A stretch of DNA of 24,380 bases from contig BFEA01000421.1 in NCBI GenBank assembly GCA_003427395.1, forward strand, positions 666,800-691,179. Direction: 5' to 3'. The notes below the pieces were generated by a model, which worked only from the letters and a program-made list of their open reading frames with translations, did no database searches and was not told where the DNA came from. Below, piece by piece: positions 9,373 through 18,013 of the stretch. Both the position numbers and the translations under genes were made by a program. Source of the DNA: Chara braunii (Eukaryota; Streptophyta; Charophyceae; Charales; Characeae). Positions within the stretch are counted from its first letter, which is position 1, and every line of letters begins with the position of its first letter.

Positions 9373-9768
9373 TCGAGGGAAAGAAAGTCTAGAATAGAAG
9401 AGGACAAGATCCAGGAAGAGGAAAGTTCGGCGTCACCGCCGTACACTCACGCCAACGATAACAATCCGAACAGAGGCGTATTCGCCGTCAATTCCCATAT
9501 GACCCCGGGCCAATCAACTCAACATCGATCCTCATATCCGCACTGACAATCCCGACCGCCGCGTGCTAACTCCCACCACTGTCGTAAACTCGACATGGTT
9601 CACCCAGATCCCACAGTCCGTCGTGGCAATCCAGCGCGCAACCGGCCAGTCTATCGTCGGCCCGACAGGACTTTCCGACTCGCTTCAAACACTCTGCCTA
9701 GCCACTGCTTCCCGGAAGCTGGCTCGAGAGTTGAGAACGTAAGAGAGATTTGCGAACGTGCTTGCGGG

Positions 9769-9776
9769 TTTTATAG
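9769..9776 (-). promoter_or_regulatory. LTR TATA box, 3' LTR copy
   Basis: CTATAAAA on the - strand. It is followed by a CT-rich tract and is conserved at 18013-18006 in the other LTR and near 1803 in the + LTR. Confidence 0.5.
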
Positions 9777-10545
9777 TTGCGACAGGGGAGATAGAAGGGG
9801 GAGAAGGCAACAGGAAAGCTGAGGTGTAAGAGGAGAAGCAGGAGGAGAAGACTTTGAGAATAGTGCTCTACGAACGTCTTCTTGATCCCTCGGATCTCAA
9901 GGTTCAACCAATCAGGTTCGTCGCGCGATAGGAAGGTCCTATCGATCCACTCACCTGATTGGCGAGCGGGAGTTATCGGGGGATCGACCGGGCGTCGTAC
10001 GCCAGACTTAGAGGGTGAGAAGAGAAAAGGCGCGAGAGGTGGCGCAAGACGGGTCCAAGATTCAGATGATCAAGAAAGGGAAATGGGCGCGCGAAAGCAA
10101 GGCGGGAGAGAGAGAGAGGGAGAAGGAAAAACAGTTACGGGGAGAGAGAAAAAGGAGGGAGAAGGGAAGGGAGGCGCGGGAGGGAGTGATGTGGGGGACA
10201 GAGAGGAGGAAGCTTTTGCATGCACGGCGCCGTTAACAAAAAAAAGAAAAAGGCACCGAAACAGTTACAGCTTGCCTCTATCCTAATTCAAAATTGAAAT
10301 CACCATATCTGCGCGCGAAAAAGCGATGCGGGAAAAGAAAATCCTACGCCTATTCGTATTCACGCAAAATTCCGAGAGTTTTCCCCGACGCGCCCAAGAA
10401 CATCTACTCACCCAAAAAGGACACTTCGAAGTTCCACTTATCCCGTAATTCCCAACTACCGAGCCCAATTCCTAGTGCGCTCGCTAGGGCACACGTAAAT
10501 TCTCATGTATTTCTCGACTTTGCAAAAAGAAAAACAGAACTCAGT

Positions 10546-11841
10546 GTACCTTTTGGCCTTAGCCTTGAGGGCCGCACGCGTGTCTCTACCCCCTGCTTCA
10601 GCAATTTCCGAGTTGGCCCGGTAATCAACACAGGGGAGGCTATTAGTTCGAAGCTGAAAGGGGGTGAACCCCGTAGACTCGTGAGGGCTGGCCCGGTGGA
10701 TGCCGACGATCTGATATACGATCTCGGGCCACGGACGCGTGTCATGTGCCACTAAATTCCTGCGAAGGGCGGTTTTAATCATACGGTTGGCGTTCTCGGC
10801 CAACCCGTTCGACTGGGACACGTGGGGTGCCGTATGTCGGAGTGAGACGCCCCTTCGCGCAAGCAGTTCTTCTACCTCGCCTTTGAATTCCGACCCATTG
10901 TCAGTTAGAATTTCTTCTGTATTTAGATGGGTATAGAGGAATCGTTCAATGTACGTGGCTATTTCTGCGGCCTTTCGGGTCTTACTGGGATAGACTTCGA
11001 TGTATTTGGAAAAATTGTCAATTAAAACCAACAGGATAGAGTATTCACAGCGGTTTCGGCCAGGTGGCACGTGAATATCTGGCGTGTCCATACTGACTCG
11101 CTGAAAGGGACGCTCCACTTCCGTTGGCACGATCGTGTTTGGTCCCCTTATAGGGGCGCGATCAGCGGCACAGACCAGGCAGTTAGCGATAATGTATTTA
11201 ACATCATTTCGTATATTGGACCAGAACCATCGATTTTGGTCTACAGTTGCCTCCGTGATACGTGTCGCGACATGAGCGGCCTGTTCTTCGTGAGCAGATC
11301 GGATCCAATCGTATCTCCGGAATGGATGGGGAACTGTCAACCACGAACCCAACCCATCAATTTTACGCTTTTCCAAGTGACCGTTGATCCATCTATAGTC
11401 CCGAGGTCTCTCGGTTGCCCTACGTCTGTCGTGTTTGGTGAGGTGGCCCAACGATAATCCCGCTAATTTTGCTAATAAAATTTTATCCATCCAAACCTCC
11501 GCTCGTCGGTATTTTTCGTCGTATTCAGGGTCGTCCGTACGGGCGGCCTCGAATCGAACCTCCGTGGGGAGCTTGTTCGTTCTGCACAGGGGCCACCTCC
11601 ATTCCTTGCTATTTGTCCGATATCGAATGCAGGCCCCGTGCGCACGGTTGACACACGTGGCATATTCTACCCAATCGACAAATCCGGTCTCGAAGGGATG
11701 ACAGTCGACCCCATCAACTCATGCAATACACGTGCAAAAATAGTGGAATTTATCGAGAAGGGTGGCGAAGAAAGCCGAGGAAGTGAGAGGGGCAAAATTA
11801 GTAGGAGAAGAAGGGGTTGAGGAGGCAGGCGGGGTAGTCAT
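10546..11841 (-). pseudogene. PHD-like finger plus integrase ORF, C-terminus lost
   Basis: Integrase joins the cDNA copy to host DNA. The frame opens at ATG 11841-11839, 70 bases after the RNase H stop and in a different frame. It has a Pro/Ser/Thr-rich leader, LLDKF, a degenerate finger (11745-11584) with an in-frame TGA at 11721-11719, then an open stretch from Met 11490. Counting from Met 11490, the HHCC zinc site is H67, H73, C104, C107, and the catalytic triad D135, D197, E232 is intact with 34 residues between the last two. SNGLAENANR and STGFTPFQL are typical of retroviral-type integrases. From residue 316 on (10545 downward) the frame reads LTR sequence to a stop at 10456, so the GPY/F-like C-terminal part seen in the + copy is missing. 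Likely non-functional. Confidence 0.85.
11584..11745 (-). other. degenerate PHD-type finger
   Basis: This aligns with the finger at 5062-5223: LLDKF, YFC, G[FY]V.WV, CV.R.HG.CI.YR and a terminal Cys-Arg are shared. Here the first Cys is His (codon at 11745-11743), the third is Tyr, and the seventh is Trp. His and Cys4, Cys6 and Cys8 equivalents remain. It is a decayed copy; the + copy is the better template for identifying the domain. Confidence 0.6.
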
Positions 11842-11911
11842 GATGACAGAAGGGGAGAGAAAGGACTGAATGGTGGAGAGAGTAGAGCAGGCAAATTGGT
11901 CCTCGTGTCAC

Positions 11912-12478
11912 TTACTGCTTCGATAAGATCTCCACTTGGTCGTACCGAGGCCCGATCTCCTGTTCGGGTTCGTTCCACGGAATTACCTCCTCACCTTTTG
12001 GAACCTTGTCAGGCCGGTGCAGTCGTGTCAGTCCGTCCGCATTCCCGTGTCTCTCGTGCTTTCGATGACGAATGTCAAAGTCCATGCTCTGCAGCACCGT
12101 TGCCCATCGCCCGATCATGCCCGAGTAATCCTTCGACTTCTTCAGAGCCAATAGGGGCTCATGATCAGTCACCGGGGTGAATTTTTGCCCGTACAGGTAA
12201 GCACGGAAGTGACTGATTCCCCAGAGAGCTGGATAGCATTCTCCCGTCTGAGCGGCGTAGTTGCGCTTGCAGGCGGGTACTAATTTGGACGCATACTCTA
12301 CCACACTCTCGAGTCCGCTTGGTCCCACCTGGGCAAGAATCGCCGAAATCGCCTCTGGCTGCCAGTCGGTGATGAGAATAAAAGGCTTTTCGAGATCTGG
12401 TCTTATAAGGACCAGAGCCGAAATGAGAGCAGCCTTGAGTTTGAAAAACGCTTGATCGCACTCCGGCGTCCAAATCAA
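11912..12478 (-). CDS. Ty3/Gypsy RNase H (pol, second part)
   Basis: RNase H removes the RNA template during reverse transcription. The frame is the direct continuation of the RT frame after a single TGA (12493-12491). Counting from the TTG at 12478, residues 1-30 are the RT connection (WTPECDQAFFKLK). RNase H catalytic residues are D38 (ITDW), E80 (GECYPALW), D105 (VTDHEPL) and D148 (NADGLTR), all present. The Asp-Trp in place of the usual Asp-Ala/Ser is slightly unusual. It ends with TAA at 11914-11912 after a Lys/Glu/Pro-rich tail, as in the + copy at 4969. This suggests that the stop here is the natural end of the gag-pol frame, with integrase in another ORF. Confidence 0.85.
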   Translation of the reverse strand: MIWTPECDQAFFKLKAALISALVLIRPDLEKPFILITDWQPEAISAILAQVGPSGLESVVEYASKLVPACKRNYAAQTGECYPALWGISHFRAYLYGQKFTPVTDHEPLLALKKSKDYSGMIGRWATVLQSMDFDIRHRKHERHGNADGLTRLHRPDKVPKGEEVIPWNEPEQEIGPRYDQVEILSKQ

Positions 12479-12490
12479 CGGCTGATCCTT

Positions 12491-13486
12491 TCACAGGAGA
12501 TTTGTGAGGGGCCTGGCAGTCGCCACGAAGCCCTTGATAAATCTTCGGGAATACGAGGCTAGGACTAAAAAGGCGCGAATTTGCGTGATAGTGGTAGGTA
12601 CTGGCGCGTCCCTCACAGCTGCCACCTTCTGCGGCTCCGGTTGGAGTCCCTTGTCTGTCACCACGTGCCCCAGGAAAGAAATGGTGGTGAGGAAAAACTG
12701 ACACTTCTCAAGCGCTACCTTGAAACCTGCATCGCTTAATGCATGTAGTGCCCATTCGATGTGTTGCACGTGTCCCTCGTAGGAGCTCGAATACACTAGG
12801 ATGTCATCCATGTACACAATCACGCAGTAGTTGATGATGCTCTGCGCTAGATGGGTCTTCCGTATGAAATTCTGAAAAGCCATGTTCATGGCCCGCTGAA
12901 AAGTCACAGGGGCGTTGTCGATACCCATCGGACATCGAATCCATTGCCACGTACCTTCGAAAAGCACAAACGCTGTTTTTGGTCGATCTTCCACCCGGAC
13001 AAGAAGATGATGGAACCCATGACGAACATCAAACTTGCTGAAAAATCGATCACCCCCAATCGCATCCAATAACTCATCAATCCGGGGGAGGGGATACACA
13101 TCTTTAATCGTGATATCATTCAGCTTTCGATAATCAATGCAAATGCGAATCCCTCCGGCCTTTTTAGGTACGATTACTACAAAAAAAGACCACGGACCTA
13201 TGGTAGGTTTGATCCATCCATTAGCTTCAAACTCCTTAATCCGCTGAAAAGCGGCCGCTCTTTGAGCTGACGAGTATCGATAGGGAGCGCAGCTAATGGG
13301 CGGATGATCTCCTGTGAGGATGGCATGCTCAATCATATTAGTTAAGTCGATATCATTATCGTGCGCGCTCAGTACTTCTGCGTAACCATTTAACACACGG
13401 ATTAATGACTTTCGGAGTTCCGTAGGAACAGACTCGGGAGGGGGATTGTTGATTCCCCGGAAATCTTGAGGGGCATATCGACCCAA
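12491..13486 (-). CDS. Ty3/Gypsy reverse transcriptase (pol, first part)
   Basis: This is the RNA-directed DNA polymerase of the element. The 331-codon frame includes the fingers region (PYRYSSAQR, NGWIKPTIGPWS at about 89-100), VPKKAGGIRICIDYRKLN (107-123), YPLPRIDELL, the first catalytic Asp at 153 (FDVRHGFHH; FD-x-R-x-G-[YF]-x-x is family typical), TAFVLFEGTWQW, PMGIDNAPVTFQ and the YMDD box with D227 and D228. The thumb follows (FLGHVVTDKGLQPEP). It ends at TGA 12493-12491 in the same frame as RNase H. Its start is not a real initiation site: the frame enters from the linker ORF through a frameshift near 13450-13490. All RT catalytic residues are intact, so decay is recent. Confidence 0.9.
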   Translation of the reverse strand: MGRYAPQDFRGINNPPPESVPTELRKSLIRVLNGYAEVLSAHDNDIDLTNMIEHAILTGDHPPISCAPYRYSSAQRAAAFQRIKEFEANGWIKPTIGPWSFFVVIVPKKAGGIRICIDYRKLNDITIKDVYPLPRIDELLDAIGGDRFFSKFDVRHGFHHLLVRVEDRPKTAFVLFEGTWQWIRCPMGIDNAPVTFQRAMNMAFQNFIRKTHLAQSIINYCVIVYMDDILVYSSSYEGHVQHIEWALHALSDAGFKVALEKCQFFLTTISFLGHVVTDKGLQPEPQKVAAVRDAPVPTTITQIRAFLVLASYSRRFIKGFVATARPLTNLL

Positions 13487-14034
13487 TCAATCACATGTTC
13501 CTGCCGTTCATCGACACTAGAGAAAACGGAACTACCGGTGCGAACACAAAAGACAGTTGCTATCATCTGGGACTCAGTGGGGCTGATCATCTCCGTTTCT
13601 TTAGTTTCAGCGTCGGTCTCTGAGCCAACTGAAGTTGGTTCCAAAGTTAGCCCTGTTACATCCGTCATTTCTTGCATCAGATTAGGCACGTCACTTACCG
13701 GTGCTTCCGCCTCTTGTTTAATCAAGGCGATGGTAGCTCCTGTCGTTAGTAACGGTCGGGGAGGAAAAACGGAGACATCCAAATACTGTTCCGTTTGTTG
13801 ATAACGCGTTCATAAGGAAAGAGCTCCCTCGTACGATGTGCGAGGGGGTTCCAAATCATCAGCCAGGTTGGAAACTTGCAATATGGGTTCTCCGAGGAGG
13901 ACTGAAGGACAGACTTGGGTTGTTACAGGCGTTAATGTATTGTCCTAGGAATCTACGTGGAAGCTTTGGGTGGTGTCGGGGCACACTTGAAACTCTTTGG
14001 GGATTTCATGTTCGAAAAGTTCAACCAGATGCTT
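13402..14034 (-). pseudogene. protease-RT linker of polyprotein, with stops
   Basis: After the stop of the gag-protease frame (14037-14035) the same frame reads on with only two more stops (a TAG at about 13951 and a TGA at about 13813) into the open stretch 13782-13402. The product is acidic and Thr/Ser/Glu-rich, with no catalytic motif, as expected for the linker between protease and RT. The frame overlaps the RT frame at 13402-13486, and the two are joined by a frameshift. The three stops plus the shift mean that the polyprotein cannot now be made in one piece. Confidence 0.6.
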
Positions 14035-15774
14035 CTATTCTTCTTCGCTAGGCATCTCTTCTTCATGTTCCTGTTCCCTGATTTCATCCCCGAAGCGCGA
14101 GGGAGAGCATTCATCGGGATCAATGTATCGGATCATCCCTATTTGGGGAGAGTTAGGAACCCGTTTTATCGTTCGGGTGGAAACCCGCAGAGGAACAGCC
14201 AGAGGCTTTCCCCCAGTTTGTGTGAGCACCAATGGTTTCGAATCGAAATGCAGACGTGCGCCCACCGCCATCGCCCAAGGTAATCCCAACAACACAGAAT
14301 AGGATCGTACATCTATTACGAGCGCGTTAACAAGGATGTGTACTCGTCCAACTTTTACGGCCACATTCTCGATAATGCCTANGATGTTCATTGCTTCCTC
14401 GTCGGCAGAGACATAATTGTCTTTGCNAGATTGAGGAAGAATGGATCCCAGTCNTCCCGTCTTTTTGACAGTATCCAATGATATGGCCACGGCAGAAGAC
14501 CCTGTGTCAATAAGGGCATNAAACGGTTTGCCCCATACTTCACAGTCACATTCCGCACTTTTCCATAGCACCGGCCGAGCTCGTACGAAGTGATCTTTTT
14601 CTGCTAAAGAGATCGCTGCTATANGTGNNGCTTCNGGTTCCGNCTTTTTCGTGTCAGGCTCAGNGGGTACGACTTCCTCGCTTTCTTCTTTCTTCTTCAA
14701 CATCCATTGTATGCATTGATAAGTGAAACGCTTTTGATTTTTCTGGCATTGTTGTAGAAGCTTATCGTTCGCCACTTCAGATATGGTGAGCAGATGTCCC
14801 ACTGGGACGGGCACGCGAATGTCTAACTGCTTGAGTGTTCTCAGTACGTCAATATCTCCTGTCCGAAACTGCGGTCCTGGATTGGATTCGCGATCGACCC
14901 ACTCGAGATCATCTTGGGCCGATCGGATCGCTCCGATCATTCCGGCAAGATGGAGATATTCGAGGGGATCGACCACGTCAGCAGCGTCAGAGGAAGAAGC
15001 TCCTGATGTCGACGCCATTGTCGTCGAAGGGGAACGCTGCTCCGGGGCATATGCCACGAGTTCTCTTCCCTGATCCGTATCCATCAGAGCAGCCACTCGT
15101 CCTTTGTTAAGGGCGACAGGGGCCGCAGCAGGGGGAGGCGGACTACGTTTTGACTGCGGACAATCCCGGGCGAAATGCGTGGGCTGCTTGCAGTTAAAGC
15201 ATTCGATCTTCCCTGCTGGATTAGCTAGATGAGGGAACTGAGGCGCGAACCCTGGAGCAGGTGAGGCAGGTAAGAGTGGAAACGATGCAGGGGCAGGCCG
15301 GGCATGAGCTGGGTTAGGCTTAATGAGCCTGCTCATTATCTGTTTCATCCGCTCCATATGAGCCGCCTGCAGTTGGATCAGGTTACTCATCCATTCAGAT
15401 TGCTTAGTAGTGGTCGTATGGATCATCTGGGCCAGATACAAATTGGTTATGGCTGGCGAGGGGGGTTGAGATGGGGTTCCGCTTCTAACGGCTGCAATTG
15501 ATTGATTCACCGGAGGAGAGGGAGGGGAAGCAGTCGGGATATCGGAGACGATTCCGTCGGGGAGGTCATGATCGGGGCGGGGATAAAACCGTTCGACTGC
15601 TTGTAGCCATGATCGCCTCTTGGTCGTTACATCCCGTATGGTATCTGTAATATCCTCGTCTCCTTGGCTGATATATTTTTTTGTATCAAACAAGTCTAAC
15701 TCCAACGCTTTAGCGATGATAGCCGATAACTGGGTTGTTTTCGACGGAACCTTTTTCTGCAGTTTCCCTTTCAA
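14035..15774 (-). CDS. Gag C-terminal part, CCHC zinc knuckle and protease
   Basis: This frame of 579 codons continues Gag after a frameshift at about 15774. Residues 1-80 contain the end of the capsid-like region, and 80-190 are Pro/Ala/Ser-rich. Residues 192-205 form the nucleocapsid zinc knuckle CFNCKQPTHFARDC (C-x2-C-x4-H-x4-C), which packages RNA. The aspartic protease that processes the polyprotein has ALIDTGSSAVAIS with catalytic D423-T-G. Further on, LLGLPWA matches the conserved hydrophobic strand of retropepsins. Ten ambiguous bases lie between 14382 and 14664, several just before and within the protease. The frame ends in an acidic tail and TAG. The first Met shown is arbitrary, because the true reading enters from the gag frame 16259-15771. 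Confidence 0.85.
   Translation of the reverse strand: MKGKLQKKVPSKTTQLSAIIAKALELDLFDTKKYISQGDEDITDTIRDVTTKRRSWLQAVERFYPRPDHDLPDGIVSDIPTASPPSPPVNQSIAAVRSGTPSQPPSPAITNLYLAQMIHTTTTKQSEWMSNLIQLQAAHMERMKQIMSRLIKPNPAHARPAPASFPLLPASPAPGFAPQFPHLANPAGKIECFNCKQPTHFARDCPQSKRSPPPPAAAPVALNKGRVAALMDTDQGRELVAYAPEQRSPSTTMASTSGASSSDAADVVDPLEYLHLAGMIGAIRSAQDDLEWVDRESNPGPQFRTGDIDVLRTLKQLDIRVPVPVGHLLTISEVANDKLLQQCQKNQKRFTYQCIQWMLKKKEESEEVVPXEPDTKKXEXEXXXIAAISLAEKDHFVRARPVLWKSAECDCEVWGKPFXALIDTGSSAVAISLDTVKKTGXLGSILPQSXKDNYVSADEEAMNIXGIIENVAVKVGRVHILVNALVIDVRSYSVLLGLPWAMAVGARLHFDSKPLVLTQTGGKPLAVPLRVSTRTIKRVPNSPQIGMIRYIDPDECSPSRFGDEIREQEHEEEMPSEEE
14382..14664. other. cluster of ambiguous bases (N)
   Basis: Ten single N positions occur at 14382, 14427, 14454, 14520, 14624, 14628, 14629, 14635, 14643 and 14664. 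Almost no N occur elsewhere (7223, 24128, 24156, 24180). The cluster in a multicopy gene suggests that reads from several copies disagree here. Confidence 0.9.
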
Positions 15775-16259
15775 GGTAAGACTTCGAAGGTGATCAATAA
15801 CAAGTCTCCAGCGGAATTCTCGTCTCGCCCGGATTTATCCAACGTGGTTTGAAATCGATCGACGAAATCGGGTAATAATTCCCCTGGTCCTTGCGGTCGA
15901 TTTTTGAGTACATACCAGGCGGCATCTTCACGAACCGTATCGAATCGAGCCAAGAATGCTCGCTTGAAAGTATCCCAATCTACCCACGTATGTTTTCTAA
16001 ACCAGTCATGTGATGTGTTGCGAAGTAGCAATATCAGAACACGGGGAAGATCGGTTGAGTTGTAGTTTTTAGCTTCGACAGCTTCCAGCCAAGCCTCGGG
16101 ATGGGTATGGTTAGGGAAGAAGGGAAAAGGGGCAGGGATGCTAACGATCACCCTAGTACCGTCCACCATTGGTATTGCTGGTGCAGCCACACTAGACTGA
16201 GACCTGGTTACGGGGCGATCTCGACGAGCTAGTTGAGGGTCTCTCCTACCTTTCGCCAA
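15771..16259 (-). CDS. Gag capsid-like domain (N-terminal part)
   Basis: Gag forms the virus-like particle. The frame starts with an ATG at 16259, 32 bases downstream of the primer site, which makes it the likely start of the whole polyprotein. A basic N-terminus (KGRRDPQLARRDRPVTRSQ) is followed by a proline patch (PAPFPFFP). The next segment is typical of the retrotransposon gag capsid fold: AWLEAVE, LLLRNTSHDWFRKH, WDTFKRAFLARF, GELLPDFVDRFQ. The frame ends at TGA 15773-15771, overlapping the next frame by four bases. Since the capsid region clearly continues in the other frame, I read this as a frameshift mutation; a programmed shift cannot be excluded from one copy. Confidence 0.8.
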   Translation of the reverse strand: MAKGRRDPQLARRDRPVTRSQSSVAAPAIPMVDGTRVIVSIPAPFPFFPNHTHPEAWLEAVEAKNYNSTDLPRVLILLLRNTSHDWFRKHTWVDWDTFKRAFLARFDTVREDAAWYVLKNRPQGPGELLPDFVDRFQTTLDKSGRDENSAGDLLLITFEVLP

Positions 16260-16290
16260 ATCGACTTACTATCATCAGAACCAACACATG

Positions 16291-16305
16291 TCGGCTCCGA
16301 TACCA
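16291..16305 (-). promoter_or_regulatory. primer-binding site, initiator-Met tRNA type
   Basis: The - strand reads TGGTATCGGAGCCGA directly after the LTR end CGTGAGGT. It matches the plant initiator-Met tRNA 3' end (expected TGGTATCAGAGCC) with one mismatch in 13. It lies at the inner edge of the 5' LTR and just upstream of gag, as expected for priming minus-strand DNA. Confidence 0.75.
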
Positions 16306-16523
16306 ACCTCACGCTCTGTGCTGTCTTCCGTTTGGAGTGTTAGCTGTGCGGAAAAGAGGCCCAGAAAAACAGCAAGATGGGGTGTGCCAAGGATTTTTGA
16401 AAATTGAGTGTGGGGACACAGATGGAACTGAAATCCCCCGTGTTGGTCCGATGGAGCAAGTCGATCGTTTCGCGCGTCGCGGAAGGCGGCGCGGAAACGG
16501 CACGAAAACAGAAAGATTCAAAT

Positions 16524-17009
16524 TCAATCCAAAAAGTATTGTCGGGCTTCCCACTGAACTATAGCCCGTCGTTTAGAACGGAAAGGTTCTGGCACGCTTC
16601 GCGTGTCTCGTTTTCGTACCAGATCTCGTCTTCGTTCGCTGGTCAGTTCCGAATCCGTTGTGGATGGTCTCAGCCGAGTGGCTCTTTCCTTATGCTCGTC
16701 CTCACTCCATGTTCGGTAGTGGAAGCCCTTCGCTTCGTAGTGATCAAAACGCTGACATTCGGTGCACAGAGTGTGCGGCCAGAGGGGTTCTACTGCCGTC
16801 CACAGAATGACGATTAACTCGTTAAATGGCAACAATACCGAGTAAGGTGGGAAGTGCGTATCGATAATAATAAACCCGGCTTCTACAAACCCAGAACAGC
16901 GGTTGGCCGGAGGAAAGTAATACTGCCCGCCGATTTGTGCAACGGGTCGTGTTGGGATGGGAGATACGGGAGGTTGGCGCCCAATCGAAGGGTACTTGTC
17001 AGTCCACAT
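16524..17009 (-). CDS. LTR-encoded protein with CxxC core, intact copy
   Basis: An ORF of 161 codons runs in the sense direction inside the 5' LTR, from ATG 17009-17007 to TGA 16526-16524. A stop lies a few codons upstream. It starts MWTDKYPSIG, then has QYYFPPANR, a GFIII strand, FPPYSVLLPFNELIVILW, WPHTLCTEC and a highly charged Arg/Glu/Ser tail (about 100-160). The central 55 residues match the ORF at 2678-3181. No signal peptide or membrane segment is seen. The family and function are unknown to me. It lies about 1 kb downstream of the LTR TATA box, before the primer site, so it would be the first ORF on a transcript started in the 5' LTR, but also the last ORF of genomic RNA through the 3' LTR. 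Confidence 0.65.
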   Translation of the reverse strand: MWTDKYPSIGRQPPVSPIPTRPVAQIGGQYYFPPANRCSGFVEAGFIIIDTHFPPYSVLLPFNELIVILWTAVEPLWPHTLCTECQRFDHYEAKGFHYRTWSEDEHKERATRLRPSTTDSELTSERRRDLVRKRDTRSVPEPFRSKRRAIVQWEARQYFLD

Positions 17010-18005
17010 GTCAATCAATCACAAAATATCCGAAGACGTCATTAAGAACAAAAGCGATTTGCGCGTCCCCCAATCAGTCTTTTTGGCACAAGAGAGAGAG
17101 GGCAAACACAGATCAGCTTGATCACGCATATGGCTACGGGGCCGATCAGTTCAACACAACGTTGGCCCCTGGGCGCCTTGTTTCTCAGGGCCGCCTCGTG
17201 GTTCGGCTGCTGATGTCGTGCAGCATAAGGCAGATGGCATGCGTAGTGCAAACAGAGCTACAGATCCAAACACTCTTGCATTCTCGAACAAAATCCCGAC
17301 GACACTCGTCTAATCAATTTGAAAAAGTCACGCATCTCTATACATGCATCTACTGTGGAAGGTGCGAAAATGCACAGGAAAATATGGATCGCATTGCACA
17401 ATACACACGCATACACCGTTCACAAGACAAGTAGATGGGGTCTTTGCGTAGGAGGATTACCCAGGAAACTAATGGAAGAGTTCCGGAAGAAGTTCTTTCA
17501 CACAAAAGCAGAATGCCAACTCATTCCTACTCAAGAGAGGGACAATCATTCAGACGCATCATCATTCAAAAAGAGAGAGTGAGAGAGAGAGTCGAGGGAA
17601 AGAAAGTTTAGAATAGAAGAGGACAAGATCCAGGAAGAGAAAAGCTCGGCGTCACCGTCGTACACTCACGCCAACGATAACAATCCGCAACAAAGGCGTA
17701 TTCGCCGTCAATTCCAATATGGCCCCGGGCCAATCAACTCAGCATCGATCCTCATATCCGCACCGACAACCCCGACCGTCGCGTGCTAACTCCCACCACT
17801 GCGATCGTCACCCCGCTGTCGTAAACTCGACATGGTTCACCCAGATCCCACAGTCCGTCGTGGTGATCCAGCGCGCAACCAGCCAGTCTATCGTCAGCCC
17901 AACAGGACTTTCCGACTCGCTTCAAACACTCTGCCTAGCCACTGCTTCCCGGAAGCTGGCTCGAGAGTTGAGAACGTAAGAGAGATTTGCGGACGCGCTT
18001 GCGAG

Positions 18006-18013
18006 TTTTATAG
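18006..18013 (-). promoter_or_regulatory. LTR TATA box, 5' LTR
   Basis: CTATAAAA on the - strand, followed by CTCGCAAGCGCG. It is conserved in all three LTR copies of the window. Transcription for the element probably starts some 25-35 bases downstream; this is inferred. Confidence 0.55.

Larger units (their letters stand above)
8017..10545 (-). repeat. 3' LTR copy, truncated at its start
   Basis: It is collinear with 16306-18782. Main differences are a 54-base insertion at about 8669-8722, a missing block of about 15 bases near 9580, and scattered substitutions. On the - strand it begins mid-LTR at 10545 (ACTGAGTTC), directly after integrase codons, and ends at CGTGAGGT (8028) or at GCGTCACA (8017). 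The second choice gives the canonical CA terminus and is also present in the + LTR at about 3370. The Arg/Gly/Glu-rich open frames at 9882-10286 come from purine-rich LTR sequence and are not genes. Confidence 0.85.

Noticed and set aside
9882-10286. Arg/Gly/Glu-rich frame in the left LTR (and its equal at 18116-18472)
   Set aside because: It is antisense to the element, driven by purine-rich sequence, and has no motif; frames differ between the two LTR copies.
12165-12704. 179-codon - strand frame overlapping RT and RNase H
   Set aside because: Shadow of the pol gene in another frame; the pol frame holds all catalytic motifs.
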